In this document: positions 52,284 through 64,000 of the stretch, piece after piece | How positions within the stretch are numbered: position 1 is the first letter of the stretch | Layout: each line of letters starts with the position of its first letter | DNA from: Oreocharis arfaki | Lineage: Eukaryota > Chordata > Aves > Passeriformes > Paramythiidae | NCBI GenBank assembly: GCA_013398015.1 | Contig: VZRR01010901.1 | Coordinates: forward strand, 620,857 to 684,856 | Direction: 5' to 3' | Length of the DNA: 64,000 nt | Position numbers and translations under genes: made by a program | The notes under the pieces: generated by a model | Told to the model about the DNA's origin: nothing | The model's input: only the letters and a program-made list of their open reading frames with translations | Database searches by the model: none

Positions 52284-54016
52284 TCAGATTTCTACAACTA
52301 TTTGTAATAGACAGTCTCTGCCTGCTACATGAAATCATTGGCTGTGCTTTGCTTAAAGATTCATGATTTCATTTCAGCAAATGCAGACTTGCAAGATTTC
52401 CAGGTGAGAGGTCTCACCAGGGAAACATACATATTTCAGACCTGGCTGCCATCCCCTGTCCAACATAATCGAACCTTTGCAAAACAAAGTGGTAACTGAA
52501 AAAGAGATCCTTAAATAAACCTCCCCTGCAGCCAGCTGAACCACACAGCTGATTGCCAAGCACTGCACAAGTGAAATTTAGAGTGATTTTCAGACACAGT
52601 GTGCTTGGTGCATCAAAAATTCCTCCAGGAAGTCCCAACACAAGAACCTCCAAAGGCTGGCTTAAAAGAAAAAAGAGGTAGTACTACAGACAAACTATCC
52701 CTTTCCCACAAGTTCATTTTGCCATATAAGAAATGTGATTCAGACATGAATCCCAGAAGCATGCCATTCAGTCAGAGTCCTCAGAGTTACTCTTTTGAGA
52801 GCAAGTTTTCATCCAGTGCTCATTGTGTCTCCAACTGGATTTTACACTACACATCAGTAAAACAGAGCTTCTGATTTATTCCTCTTTCGTTAACACAAAA
52901 ACCTGTAATTTTTTGGTTCAAAGTAATTTTGCAACAGGATACCAAATAATTAAATATGAAGGAATACAGATCCCAGTCCTTTCATAAAAACACAGAAAAC
53001 AAATTAAAACACTGCTGAACAACAGATTTTTTTTTCTGGTAAGGAATAAAAGTCAGAATAAAATTACAGGCTGAGAAAACCCTTGAAAAATAAACTAAAA
53101 ATACAAAGGTAGGCAATTTTTAGGTTTAGTTTTGGGTTTTGTTTTTTGGCTGGTTTTTTTAATATTTAAAAATATTTTAGACAAGAATATTACAGAAATA
53201 ATTAAGTAGCTTTGATTGTTTTTATTAAAAGCTTCTAAAATGTGTTTTACTCTTCCTTTACTCTTCCTTCGTCAGGAGGTTCACATTCACAATGCATTGA
53301 GTAAAACACAAGACATAGCTTTGCAGAAGTAGTAGGATTTGTTTGTATCGTTTTAGCATATTTTGGTATATTTGCATAAAAATAGCAAATTATCAGAGGA
53401 TTAGTAAGATGTTGCTGGCTTTATTTATTTAAATCTATTTTAAACAGATTCTTCCTAGATCAGGAATCCTCTTGTTATTTCACGATGAAAAAGGGAGGAC
53501 AAAGAACATTATTATCCTTAATGCTCGCAGTTCTTTCAAAAATTTTATCTGGAAATCACTTGGTTTTATTTCTATTACATTTCTCTATCCATTCCATCTA
53601 GTGGAAGTTTGTTGCTTAAACAATCTTAGCAGTAGGACTTGTGAAACCAGGCTCTTGTACCATAGATTTTTCTCAGAACTATTTTTGGCTCAGTTACCGG
53701 TAATCACCCGACAGCTCAAAGTACTCATCTCAGAGCCTCTGATTAACTGACACTCAATAGGTAACTTTGATGGATAATTTTTAAAGACATGACTCATCAG
53801 ACTTCTCTTCTAAAGATTGTTCTAATTTATGTAATTTCATGAAGCCTTCTCTGATTTTCTCTTCTCACCCAAAGCGCTCTTTAATGCTGCAGTTCAGTGT
53901 TGACACACAGGTCACAACCAGCAGAATTTCCATCTGCTGAATTCAGTTCCATACTACAGTCACTGGCCCATGCCCAAAAATATTTGCAGAATGGTAAGTT
54001 AATAAATGTAACTCAC

Positions 54017-54097
54017 TTTTTGTATTCAAAGTAGTGTTCAGCAATTTGTTCATCCCAGACAATTTTTGGCTTGTGTTCCTTCAAGGTTTCAATGTAC
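54017..54097 (-). CDS. CHID1: CHID1 internal exon (81 bases)
   Basis: On the minus strand it encodes (R)YIETLKEHKPKIVWDEQIA followed by EHYFEYKK, corresponding to human ARYIQTLKDHRPRMVWDSQA followed by SEHFFEYKK. The acceptor is TTTGTAG (AG at 54099-54098) and the donor is GTGAGT starting at 54016. The exon begins with the last base of an arginine codon (phase 2) and ends with two bases of a lysine codon that the next exon completes. It lies late in the GH18 barrel; the tryptophan-aspartate pair and EYK tail are conserved in CHID1 orthologues. The preceding exon (human GLNFYGMDY region) was searched for on this strand to base 64000 and not found. Confidence 0.96.
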
Positions 54098-54304
54098 CTA
54101 CAAATTAAAAACATAGATATGGAATTAACTTTTCCAAGAAGCAGTTATGAAATTACATTGCAGATACTTCTGAAAAAGCAGTTTTACCATGTTTAGATGT
54201 TGAACACTGTATCAAAAATATCTTCTTGTTGACAACTAATTTCCTAAACCACTTTAGAGTTTCATGTTCACATTTTTAGGCTATTTCTTTTCTAAAGCAT
54301 TGCA

Positions 54305-54610
54305 TATAAGTATCTGAAGGGAGAGTGTCAGGAGGTGGTGCCAAGCAATAAGACAAGAGGCAATGGGCAGAAACTGATGCACAGGAAGTTCCACCTGAAC
54401 ATGAGGAAAAATGTTACTGTGCTGGTGACCAAGCACTGGAGCAGATCGCCCAGAGAGGGTGTGTAGTCTCCTTCCCTGGAGATATTCAAAAGGTGTCTGG
54501 GCACAATCCTCAGTAATGTGGTCTGGGGAACCCTGCTTGAGCAGGGAGCTTGGACCAGATGGCTTCCAGTGGCCCCTTATTCATTCTGTGATTGTGTGTG
54601 ATTCTGTGAA
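54305..54610 (+). mobile_element. CR1 LINE 3' fragment
   Basis: In + orientation, antisense to CHID1 and starting about 200 bases beyond its exon. It begins TAAGTATCTGAAGGGAG, then shows GACAAGAGGCAATGGGCAG, CACAGGAAGTTCCACCTG, GTAGTCTCCTTCCCTGGAG and GACCAGATGGCTTCCAG, all standard CR1 3' blocks, and ends in the ATTCTGTGATTGTG-type tail repeat. It represents only the last few codons of ORF2 and the 3' UTR of the element. Confidence 0.93.
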
Positions 54611-57600
54611 TGAATGAATTAATGTTCATCAAATGACAAATCTGCAAGAACACATGAAGGCACTGTTTTAATATTTCTACAGTCTGAAACCCATATGCCA
54701 AAGCACAAGAACTGAAGTCTTCACTAGGCTGTACATAGCTGTGTCCTCCATTACATGGCTTATGTCATCAGGAAAGTTCTTCTAGAAAAGGGGCTTAGCT
54801 AATCTTCTGATCAAAACTGAAATTGTAAAGGAAAAGTCACTGCTAAGTAATTCTGCATATGAATTTTCTCCATCACCAGCTTTTTGGCATTGTTATCTCA
54901 CACAGATATTTTGGAGTGACCAATCTCACCTGACACGAAGTGAGGATAGAGTACTACCTGTACCCAAAACTCTGCAAGGGGAACTGGAGTGGAATAGCTG
55001 ATAGGCTGTGAATTTATGTTCTTGGCTATCTCATAGTATCATCTCAGGGCAGAGACAGTGTCTGCATTTCTGACTGCAAAACAGAAACAAAGCTGCTGGC
55101 TGCCACATGTCAGAGGACCAGAAGATGGCAAGCTACTGCCAGTGATAGAGGCCACATGGGTGTCACACAAAAAAGAGAAGTCTCACTACCCTGTCTCTTC
55201 TGCATCTTTTAACCTGCATCTTTGGCCATCTCTTTTTGAAAAGTCTATCAAAGCCATCTTTCCCACAATTGGTCTCATTCTTGCAATAATTTCTCTGCTC
55301 ATGACAGGATTTGGATGGAGGAATTTCCTTCAAATCATCTTATTTTTTAATAAGAAATTTCCATCAGCCACTATCCTGACTGCATCAATGCTGAAATTCA
55401 CCTCACTATTATACATCAATAAACAGAGAAAAGGTTTGTATTTCTCAGTTTGAAAAAGATTTGTTATCTCATTTGGTACTATTCTAAATGCAATTCAAAC
55501 ATTCAGCATTGCCAGGGTCATCTTCTCTCTTTTGCTGTGGCTTGCTTATTCATATATTGGTAAATTGTTTCCTACTGCTAGTGAGTTTAGGAAGGATTTT
55601 CATTTGTATTTATGTTAAATGAACCCATGCCAGGCATGGATTTATCTGCATAAGCAAACACACGGGAGCATCTGAGCACATGGAAACATGAAGAGCTATT
55701 GCACTCTCCCTCACACACACAGGCCCTGGATAAATGAACCTTTTCAAATAGTGGAAGTTACACCTTGGAACCTGCCCATCCCTTTTTAAGACATATAAAA
55801 TTTTAAGTTGCGCCCCCCCCCAGACACATATGCAAAGAGATCTAGTTTTGTATATTCAAAATTTAAGGACAGATCTTAACAAATTGTCATATTCCAGAAT
55901 GACAACTTCAGTAATGACAGGAGACTACACTTATATAGAATATAGTACCAAGATGTTTCAGACCAGAAAACAAGAATTATCAGCCAAGACATCCTGACAC
56001 ACAGCTTTGTTCCAGAATGTATGACTTTAGATGGGAAATCCTAATTTCGCTTGCTAAAATTCCCAACACAATTAAAGATCACTCAAAAAACTTAATGGAA
56101 GAAGCTTTAAAATTAGAAATGCAAGTAGAATCAGTTATTATACCCTGTCCTATAAAAGGTATATTATAATTTTAAAACTGTTGAGGTATACACCACATTA
56201 ATGAGCACTCAGGCACAGAGAATTTATTTCCCTTTCTACCATCTCTAGGCATTTATCCCCACAGTATGTAAGAGCAAAAATGAACAAGTTCATCTTGAAA
56301 TCACATCTATGGTGATGAGATTAGCTCCAAGCTTGAGTTGGGGAAAAAAGAAATATTAGCCCCCAAATTGTCACTGCTATCCCATTAATCTTAGGGGGCA
56401 TACTAGAAACATATGAACTTGGTTTTTACATTTCTCTATTAAGGACAACAAAAAGTCCAAGCACAATGTTCAAAACAATAAGCTCTCATTTACTTCATTT
56501 GCAACTGCACACACAATGCTTCCGAAAGTCAAGCTTTATATTTTTCAACCAGACACAAAGTTGCTGTGAAGAGTCAGGAAGAGGGGCAGTAGCAAACCAC
56601 ATCTGTTTCCCATGGGCTTTCTAATTGCTACAACCTGGGAACAACCCATTCCCTTCTTGTAGTCATTTTCCCTTTACTTGATTCCTTTCCTTTCAGTAAA
56701 GCATTCAGGAGCTTTGCAGGCAAGAACTCCAAGATATACCATGTTATCCTATTATGTCTGTAGTATCCTACCCTGTGCCTCGTAAGTGGAAAGGTCCCTG
56801 TGTAAAACTGCAGCACCTCTACCACAACACACTTGCTTGACTCTAATGCTTACCAGGCACTCTTAACATACTGTCTCCTAGCTGGGGCAGTACTTGACTC
56901 AACAAATATTTGACATGTATTGGTTTAAAAAAATAAATAGAATAGAAAAACAAAATTTGCCATCACATTGAACAAGACAAGCATGGGATATCAATACGTC
57001 TGGGGCAGCAGAACTCTAGACATATTTTCGGGAAAAGAAAGGGGCAAGAAGCTCACCACAGCCAGCTTTCCTTTTTTCCACCCCTCACCTCACTCCACTC
57101 CTTTCAACTCATATTTATTGCTACTTTTTCCTCCTCTCTTTCTAATTTATCCCTCTTTCTACTGCCTCTGTCCCAGTTCACTTCTGCTTTTATACTGCTA
57201 TCTGGATTAATTTATTTGCTTCCTCATCCATCAGCTCCTAACTTACTACCTTTCTTCTTTTACCAAGCTGCCTCAGCAGTTAAGAGAATGAATAACACTG
57301 AAAACTCAGCTTCGCTGCCTTGCACCACATATTTCCTGGGAAGTTTGTGACCATTTGCAGAGCAAGTCATGCTGTTTCTGTGGTCCTAGCCTGAAAAAGG
57401 TTCAGCACAGATGAATTATCAGGATTATTGATGCCAGCCTCTACTGAAGCACCAGTGCAACATATATAAATGATAGATCTGCATGGATCATCAGGAATAG
57501 TAACAAAAGGCAGATGTCACCTGCATGTTGCAAATACATGTTCTGACATAGGCAAGTGCCATACTGGCTCGCTTAAATTGCCACGCCTTTGTCAAAATGG

Positions 57601-59330
57601 GCACATCCTGGTTTTCAGACAAGAACTATTATTTGTGTGACAGACGCTCCTGGTTACAAACACTCTGGGTTAAAACAAACACTTCATTCTGCAAAGGAAA
57701 TGAGAAGCCAAAACATACATATTATGGCGTAGCTGTAAAGTCAGTCCTGCCGAAGATGTGTATCTATGAAACACCCTAATGTGGCTACACCTACACACTA
57801 TTGCACTTTGCTGCTCATTCAACGAATAAATAAAGGATCCAGATGAAAGGTTCTCAGGATTTATGCCTGGTGTTCCTTTACTAAGATGCTTTTCTTCCAA
57901 AACATGAAAAATGGCATGGCCCTGGAATATGTTAAGGTATAACCCACAATCTTTAGTCCCCCTGAAGAAGGTATTTATCTTCATGGATAATGCTTTTTTC
58001 ACTGAGAATATAAAGAAATCAGTCTCTAGTATATCTTTTGCAATGAAAATTTACATTCTAGGGAAAGAGATAGCTTCATATATAATTCTTAGACTAGGAT
58101 TTATTTATGAAGTTAAACTTTTTAATCTTCTGGTGTTTTGCTTTACATATCCTGAATCACTCTTCAACCAAAAAACTTTAGTGGAAAGAAAACCACTGTG
58201 GAGCATACACTGCATTTTAATGCTCTTTTCCAACACTTTGTATTTTCTCCCTAGTTCTCAAATGAACAAAACTCTGATTAGAAGGAACAGGTCTCTAATC
58301 AGAACGAAGGATCATTTTCTCCTGCTACAGAAAATTGAGTTTATCTTCCACTATAACAACTTTGAATGATTCAGTCAAAGAATAAAAATACTATTCAGCT
58401 TGAAAGTCTATACCACACATTTTCTTTTCAGTTTTCTTCTGCTACAATAGGCTTAGTCATTAAAATGTGAACCAACCACGAATTGCATCTCCATACCTAA
58501 CTATCAACAGTGCCTATGCATGGCAACATTTTAGACTCAACTGGATAGGGCCCATCTTCCCCCTTTACAGGGAGCTGTATCTCTTAATAAAAGTAAGAAA
58601 AGTCACATAAAAGGCTGTATTCTAAAGCTCAAGAGTTCAGATTTCTGATGCAAAACAATTATACGGAAATAGCTCCAAAACACTTTTCACAGGAGTACTC
58701 CTATGAACATCCCTATCTCAGTACAGATCTTCCAAAAAAGTACCAGGCAGTTTCCCCACTGCTCTGTGCACATCAGGACACTCTGTGAAAGGGCAGATAC
58801 CCAGCTTCAAAACAAGATTTTTCAGAGGGGTTGTATACATAGCCTGTAAGTCAAACTCTCTTTTATTTAATGTTTAATTATAGCTACCTTGACACTTTCC
58901 ATTTTTCTTAAATTACTTCCTTTTTGGTGAGGTGAAATGTTAAGAAACAATACAACCTGGAGACATTTTTAAAAAAAGGTTTTAAAAGCGGGAAGTTTTT
59001 GGCCTTCTCTGCTTCTTAGAAGATCTTTTCTGAAGAACAAATGCAAAAATTCTGAATATCCTACAAGCTACTGAAGGATTCAATCATGAAAATAGCAGTT
59101 TTGATAAAAGGTGCCTTCAATGGCAGTAGATAAAAACACAAAAGGAAGAAAATCTGAAAAAGAAAAAAGATTTTATACAGATTTTGAGTCCTCAATCACT
59201 CAGTCCGTAAAACTGCAGCTTGCAAAAGGCAGAGATGCCCTGCAATCTAACAACCTTTAGATATTAGCCTTTAAAATAGTTTTGAAAGCATGCATAAATT
59301 TATGAAAAACCTAGCAGAGTCATTAACATG

Positions 59331-59360
59331 ATATATGTGTGTATATGTGTATATATATAC
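59331..59360. repeat. AT/GT mixed dinucleotide run
   Basis: Alternating ATAT, GTGT and TATA units form about 30 bases of imperfect simple sequence in the CHID1 intron. Confidence 0.85.
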
Positions 59361-62301
59361 CGCATTACACAATGCAGTAAAAAAGGTCAGCAAAAGACTA
59401 AACAATTAAGCTTTCACCACACTGGTTCAATCAGGATCACTTTAAGCACCTTTTTATTCATCTCCTCTCTCCATTCAATACTCAATAACACCACATTTAC
59501 AATTTATAAGCTTCCAACTTTAAAAGGTGGTAACATTACATACCACTGTATCCCGTGTTTGCACATTAAAGAACTCAGATTTTATTAACACAAATCCCAC
59601 AAGTTCTTTCAAAAGCAAATAGGTTATCCAAGTTACTATGTATGTTCTGGAGAATCAAAAGAATTACACTAACATTGAAATAATTTTTTCTCCGAAGATT
59701 TATGCATCTGAGAGGAGTGCAGAGCACACTATAAGCCTGTCTATAGGGTATGTTATTCAAAAAGAATTCTTTTAAGATCCTTAGATTATTTAATGCAAAA
59801 GAACTTAAGAACACAGTTTGAAGAGAAAAATCAATCAGTTAGCTGTTAAAATATCCAAGTAGCAACCTAGAAATGAAAAATCTATAAGCAAGCATCATCT
59901 TTCTCTAGTAATCTCTCTGTTGCTGCCTGCACCTTGCTCTGTCAGTTTGAAAAGGCAATAAGAATATTTTTACTATTTTAACAGTAACAGGTTTCCAACA
60001 GAGTAGTTTTTCTGGGTGTATTGCTTTCAGTAAGTTCTATAAAATCATTCTCACTGATTTCTTCACAACACTTCATCACTGACTTGACAGATGACACTTT
60101 TCAGTACTTCCACACCAACCTCACACAAACCCACTGACCTTGTACCTTCTGCCATGATGCACCAGCCCAATGAAAATAAGGAGAACCTCAGTGACACTTC
60201 TACCATTACTCTGGGCTCTTCAAAAGAGCACCTTGTTCAGCGTTCCCAAAGTAATTTGGAAACAATAAAACTTTGCTGTATACAACTGCAGAGAGGTAGA
60301 AAATGATTCCTAATTTACAGATCTCAAGAGACACAGTAGACAATGTCAAGCTTTTCAGAAGCATCCTCATCTCAAGAAATGATCATTTACTGTGGCTACA
60401 GAAGAAAACACAAACATAACAGCATTCTATGTTTAGGGCTTTACATGTTACTAGTGCCCCCTATTATCATTTAACTTCACAGAGGTTTTATAGAGAGACC
60501 CACCTGAGAGTTTACACAGTGGTACACTGGCAAATTATCCAAGGGAATGCCAAGTACAGTTGAAAGCAATCCAGTGCATGCTGTATTTCTCAATATAACC
60601 AAAATGGTGGTTCTTTACCCAAAAAGTTACAGTTAGATATTGATCTATGAATAGAAGTAATCACACACAAGGCAGAAAGGTGTGAACATTTATTTATGTA
60701 TTGAAGATTTTAACTCAAACTGACAGATATGAGAGGAACATATGAAAATCTCCTTAAAGAAAAAAAGACCTTGATTTCTAAGTCAAAAACTGCAATGAAG
60801 ACATAATTAGATTGAGGCAGAAGGTTTGCATATCTGTTTGTGTAGCTTCAGTAACACATTGCTGTTCAGCAGAACGACTGTTTCTAAAGGAAAACTGAAA
60901 ATATGTATTGTTGAGAAACCAATGTGTGATTCCTTCCTCAGTCAGGGTCAAACCACTACACTGACATTACTGCAGCTTGATGCCCATCCTTCATAGAAGA
61001 AACACAGGTCCTGATAAATTCCTATAAGGCAATGTATCATCAAGAAACAGTAAAAGTGTTAGTGCTTCCTAGACCATAAATAAAAGCTTACATTCTGCTC
61101 CAGCGCAGCCAATAATCTGGCTTAGTACAGCATGTGAGCCAAGACAGAGTGTCTCTGCTTAAAAATACTTCTCAACATGATGAAAACTAATGTTTGTTTA
61201 TCCCTACAGGCTTGTTTCAAGAACCAGCAGGTTCAGCCTAAAAATAAAATCTCTGAAGATAAAACTGCTAGTTTAAGGGTCCATTTCCTGAAATGTTTAA
61301 GTAACACTCAATTGAGGTTGAAGCATTTTCAAATTCATTACTCCAAGTACAATACTGTGCTCCATTCTTCTAAGAACTGACATAATAAACACTGCATTTG
61401 AAAAAGTGAGGCTATTTATCTTTGGATGTGAGGCTGAACAAAGCTCAGATCCACTAATATATCGGCTGCTTTGCTTCAGCTGTAAATAACAAAAACTAAA
61501 ACTATGCTACTTCTGTTACGTGTCACACTGGGTTTGTTGGGGTTTCTTTTACTCATATCATAAAAACTTTACAGACTTTCCTCTTGCTTGAAGTATACAA
61601 ATCGGCTCTACTCACACAATGTTACACAGATTGGCTACAAAAACTGTTATACTGGATTTGGAGCCTGCTCAGATTCCCATAATCTTAATTCAGTGTATAG
61701 GAGATGAAGTTTGATCCATTCCAGCATGAAAATTAATTTTGAGTGCAAACTCACCTACTTTGATATTCTCAATTCTTCCACACCTACTTCATGAAGAAAG
61801 GTACATATTAAAAAATCCCATTTCTTTTCCATCCTTGTCTAAAAGGTCAGATGATCTTAATGCCACTGAATATCATTCCTAGCTCTTCCAGGTGCTTCTT
61901 GTATCTCCCTTCAACCATTCCTGAATTTATTCATACCAACACAACACAAGGTCAATAGCAATGTCATCCAGCAGATTTAAGAAACACAAAAGCCAGTAGA
62001 AACATCTTTTCCTCACCCTGTGTCAGGAAAGGAGCAGTTCAGTTCCTCCAAGCCACCACCTGGGGCCTGTCTCACCTGGGGCCTGTGCCAGGCAGGTGCT
62101 CATGCCCTGTTTCCAGAAGGTTGCTAAGATGCCCTGGTAGAGCCCCGAGCAGGGGAAAAGATACACTTGGTAGCAAAGGAGAAAGATACATTGGGTGCAA
62201 GCAGCCGAAGGCACCAAGGATGGGACAAGGACACTGACTGAAGGGGAAGATCTGCTCCCAAGTGACTTGAGTCAGGCAGAGCACAAAATTTGCAGGCTGC
62301 A

Positions 62302-62342
62302 GATGTAAAACTGGGGATGTAAAACTGGGGGATGTAAAACTG
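62302..62342. repeat. Three-copy minisatellite, 14-15 bp unit
   Basis: GATGTAAAACTGGG is present three times head to tail, with units of 14 and 15 bases and a partial third. The surrounding 62030-62400 is richer in GC than the rest of the intron, and 62060-62091 also contains a doubled CACCTGGGGCCTGT-like phrase, which suggests a small repeat-derived segment that I could not classify. Confidence 0.85.
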
Positions 62343-64000
62343 ACCCAGGTCAGCAACTGCTTTAGGAAAGAAATGCTGTCTCTGCTGTCTCTCCAAAAAT
62401 GGAAGAGAAATAGTTTAGGCCAGAAGGAAGCAGAGCTGTCTGCAAGGAACTAACTACAGTAGGAGACTGTAGCTTGAGAAAGCTGACCACTATTTGGATT
62501 CTTTTTGCTTCACAAGTTGCTGAGAACAAGGCACAGAAAAGTATCTGCACTTCCAAGTAGCCTCAGAAGAATGTTCAGGTTCCTTAGCTGACAATCACAT
62601 CAGGCCTACAACTTCCACGTCTATCATAAATGAGCGGTTTGGCTGCTTAAAGAAACGCCATCAAAGGTATTGGCAAAAGGAGGACCTGAACACCAAACAC
62701 CTTCTATAAAATAAAAGAAACACAACTCAGGGATAGCTTTTTTGGCATGCAGTAGTTTTAGAAGCACAGTAATAAATTTAAGTTATCAAGAACAGTACAG
62801 CAGATAGTTTTGTATGAAAGAAATCATAAATTCCATCCTTGTGAGGAAGGATTGTAACTAGAGAAGTTAACTATGCTAAAGGAAAATCTATGGCAGAGCA
62901 GTAAATTCTGCAAACCTCCTGTGTCCTACGAAGATATGAACTATATACTCTTTTCCATCTATTGGGACCAAGCTAAGTGAAGAACAAAGAACACTGTTGC
63001 TGACTTTTGAGTTAATTTTTCATACTTGACAGAGGGATCTTTCTCCTCTCAACTGACCATGTACACCAACAGAACTAATATAAGACTTTCAGACATTGTT
63101 TTTTGAAAAGACAGAACGATGACAAATTCATGCAAATGAGTATTAATCTCTCATTAAAAATGCAAATCTTGGAGGGTTAATACATTTTTAACATGCCTTA
63201 AAATAATCTAGATATCATATAATTCCTCAGTTTTTGGCATGACGAATTGAAGACAGGCTATGAAGCCATAAACTATCTTTTAACCAATGAGAGTGGGGGT
63301 TTATGCCCTTTTGAGCAACTATCTTCATCAGGGCAGTTAAGTAAATATTTGAGAACATGAATTTTAAATCTCCTGCTATTTATTTAAACTAATGCATATT
63401 CATGTGACAGTGTCCGGTTTTAAAGAAAAGCCTGGCACTTTTCATCATGAATAAACAGCAGAACATCTTCCATATCTTCGCCGTAACTCCAAAAAATATT
63501 TGTAAATTCTCATCTGTTTAGTTTCTGCTGAACACACATATCTGCCTTCTGATAAAGTTTGCTAAGGTTAAGACTAAATTTTAAAAGAAAAAGAAATATG
63601 CAGGTACTTACTTAAAATGATTTCCAAAAGAACTGTTACTTAAATCAAACAATAACACTTGGATTGCAAATCAACAGAAAAAATGATGCCCACCACACTT
63701 TCCCCCCTTTAAATTAACTGGAAATTTCAAAATGCAATACTATTTACCTCTCACAGGTATGTATATAAATTTTTTTTTATTTTTAATTAAACAGCACTTA
63801 TAGCCTTAATCCTCTCAAAAGATCTTTGGTTGGCTGAAGAAATTGTTGGTTTAAAGGAAGAGTGAAAAGGGCATTACACTCAGCACATGTGGGATCTGTG
63901 TACATCTAAATTTTTTTAACATCTGGGGAAGTTAGAAAATAAATTCTTTTGCCATGTTTGAATGGTAGAAGTTTGCTTTTTGCAATTATTTGAGAAAATT

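Larger units (their letters stand above)
50722..54016 (-). other. CHID1: CHID1 intron, 3.3 kb, with a CR1 insertion
   Basis: On the minus strand it runs from a GTGAGT donor at 54016-54011 to a TTTTGCAG acceptor. It contains the CR1 fragment at 51446-51785, a 30-bp-period duplication at 52231-52283 and low-complexity AT-rich sequence near 53100-53200. Nothing else was recognised. Confidence 0.9.
54098..64000 (-). other. CHID1: CHID1 intron, at least 9.9 kb, continuing past the window
   Basis: It is taken as intron because the exon at 54017-54097 has a clear acceptor on this side and no upstream CHID1 exon was recognised. It holds a CR1 fragment (54305-54610), a C run at 55813-55821, an AT/GT run at 59331-59360 and a three-copy minisatellite at 62302-62342. 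Small open frames on both strands (for example 55058-55453 and 57911-58369 on the + strand) match no family I know. Confidence 0.65.

Noticed and set aside
58480..58510. Sequence whose complement looked like the CHID1 YGMDY motif
   Set aside because: The codons do not hold: only the CAT and one neighbour fit, and no splice sites or further similarity flank it.
61755..61838. Candidate extra CHID1 exon on the minus strand, with acceptor CCTTTTAG and donor GTGAGT
   Set aside because: The splice-like sites look good, but the frame needed to join the exon at 54017-54097 contains a TGA stop, the other open frame ends in TAG, and the residues do not resemble CHID1.
1..64000. A new biological system, CRISPR array, operon or toxin module
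   Set aside because: The window is ordinary bird chromosome DNA with two spliced housekeeping-type genes and common repeats; nothing in it supports such a system.

Overview
This window comes from a vertebrate nuclear genome, almost certainly a bird. Coding sequence is split into short exons with GT-AG introns, repeats are sparse, and the recognisable interspersed repeats are CR1 LINE fragments and solo LTRs of avian endogenous retroviruses. The 653-bp LTR is of a style I associate with songbirds, so a passerine is plausible but not proven. There is no bacterial, phage or CRISPR content, and I found no previously undescribed system; most of the window is intron and intergenic DNA.

Left part (1-24.3 kb, + strand): the 3' half of TSPAN4, a tetraspanin membrane protein. 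Four coding exons (11321-11422, 18835-18966, 20959-21042, 23835-23903) encode the last 128 residues: the large extracellular loop with its CCG motif, the fourth membrane span and the short cytoplasmic tail. All introns are phase 0. The exons for the N-terminus and the first three membrane spans were not found and should lie left of base 1, so the first intron here exceeds 11.3 kb. A solo ERVL-type LTR sits antisense in the intron between the second and third of these exons.

Middle part (24.3-48.4 kb): about 24 kb between the 3' ends of two convergent genes. It holds two CR1 fragments of opposite orientation (33.15-34.50 kb, carrying a broken reverse transcriptase, and 39.84-40.44 kb), a complete-looking solo LTR (42708-43360), microsatellites and low-complexity A-rich tracts. 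I recognise no gene in it.

Right part (48.4-64 kb, - strand): the 3' end of CHID1, a GH18 chitinase-domain secreted/lysosomal protein (stabilin-1-interacting chitinase-like protein). The last three coding exons (54017-54097, 50679-50721, 48530-48628 in transcription order) encode the C-terminal ~74 residues, followed by a short 3' UTR with a poly(A) signal at 48381-48386. Two further CR1 fragments lie in CHID1 introns. No other CHID1 exon was found up to 64 kb, so the next intron exceeds 9.9 kb.

The tail-to-tail TSPAN4/CHID1 order matches human 11p15.5, which supports orthology. The two genes have no known joint function; the arrangement is conserved synteny, not an operon. Exon boundaries were placed by reading splice sites and by comparison with the known families from memory; no database search was run.
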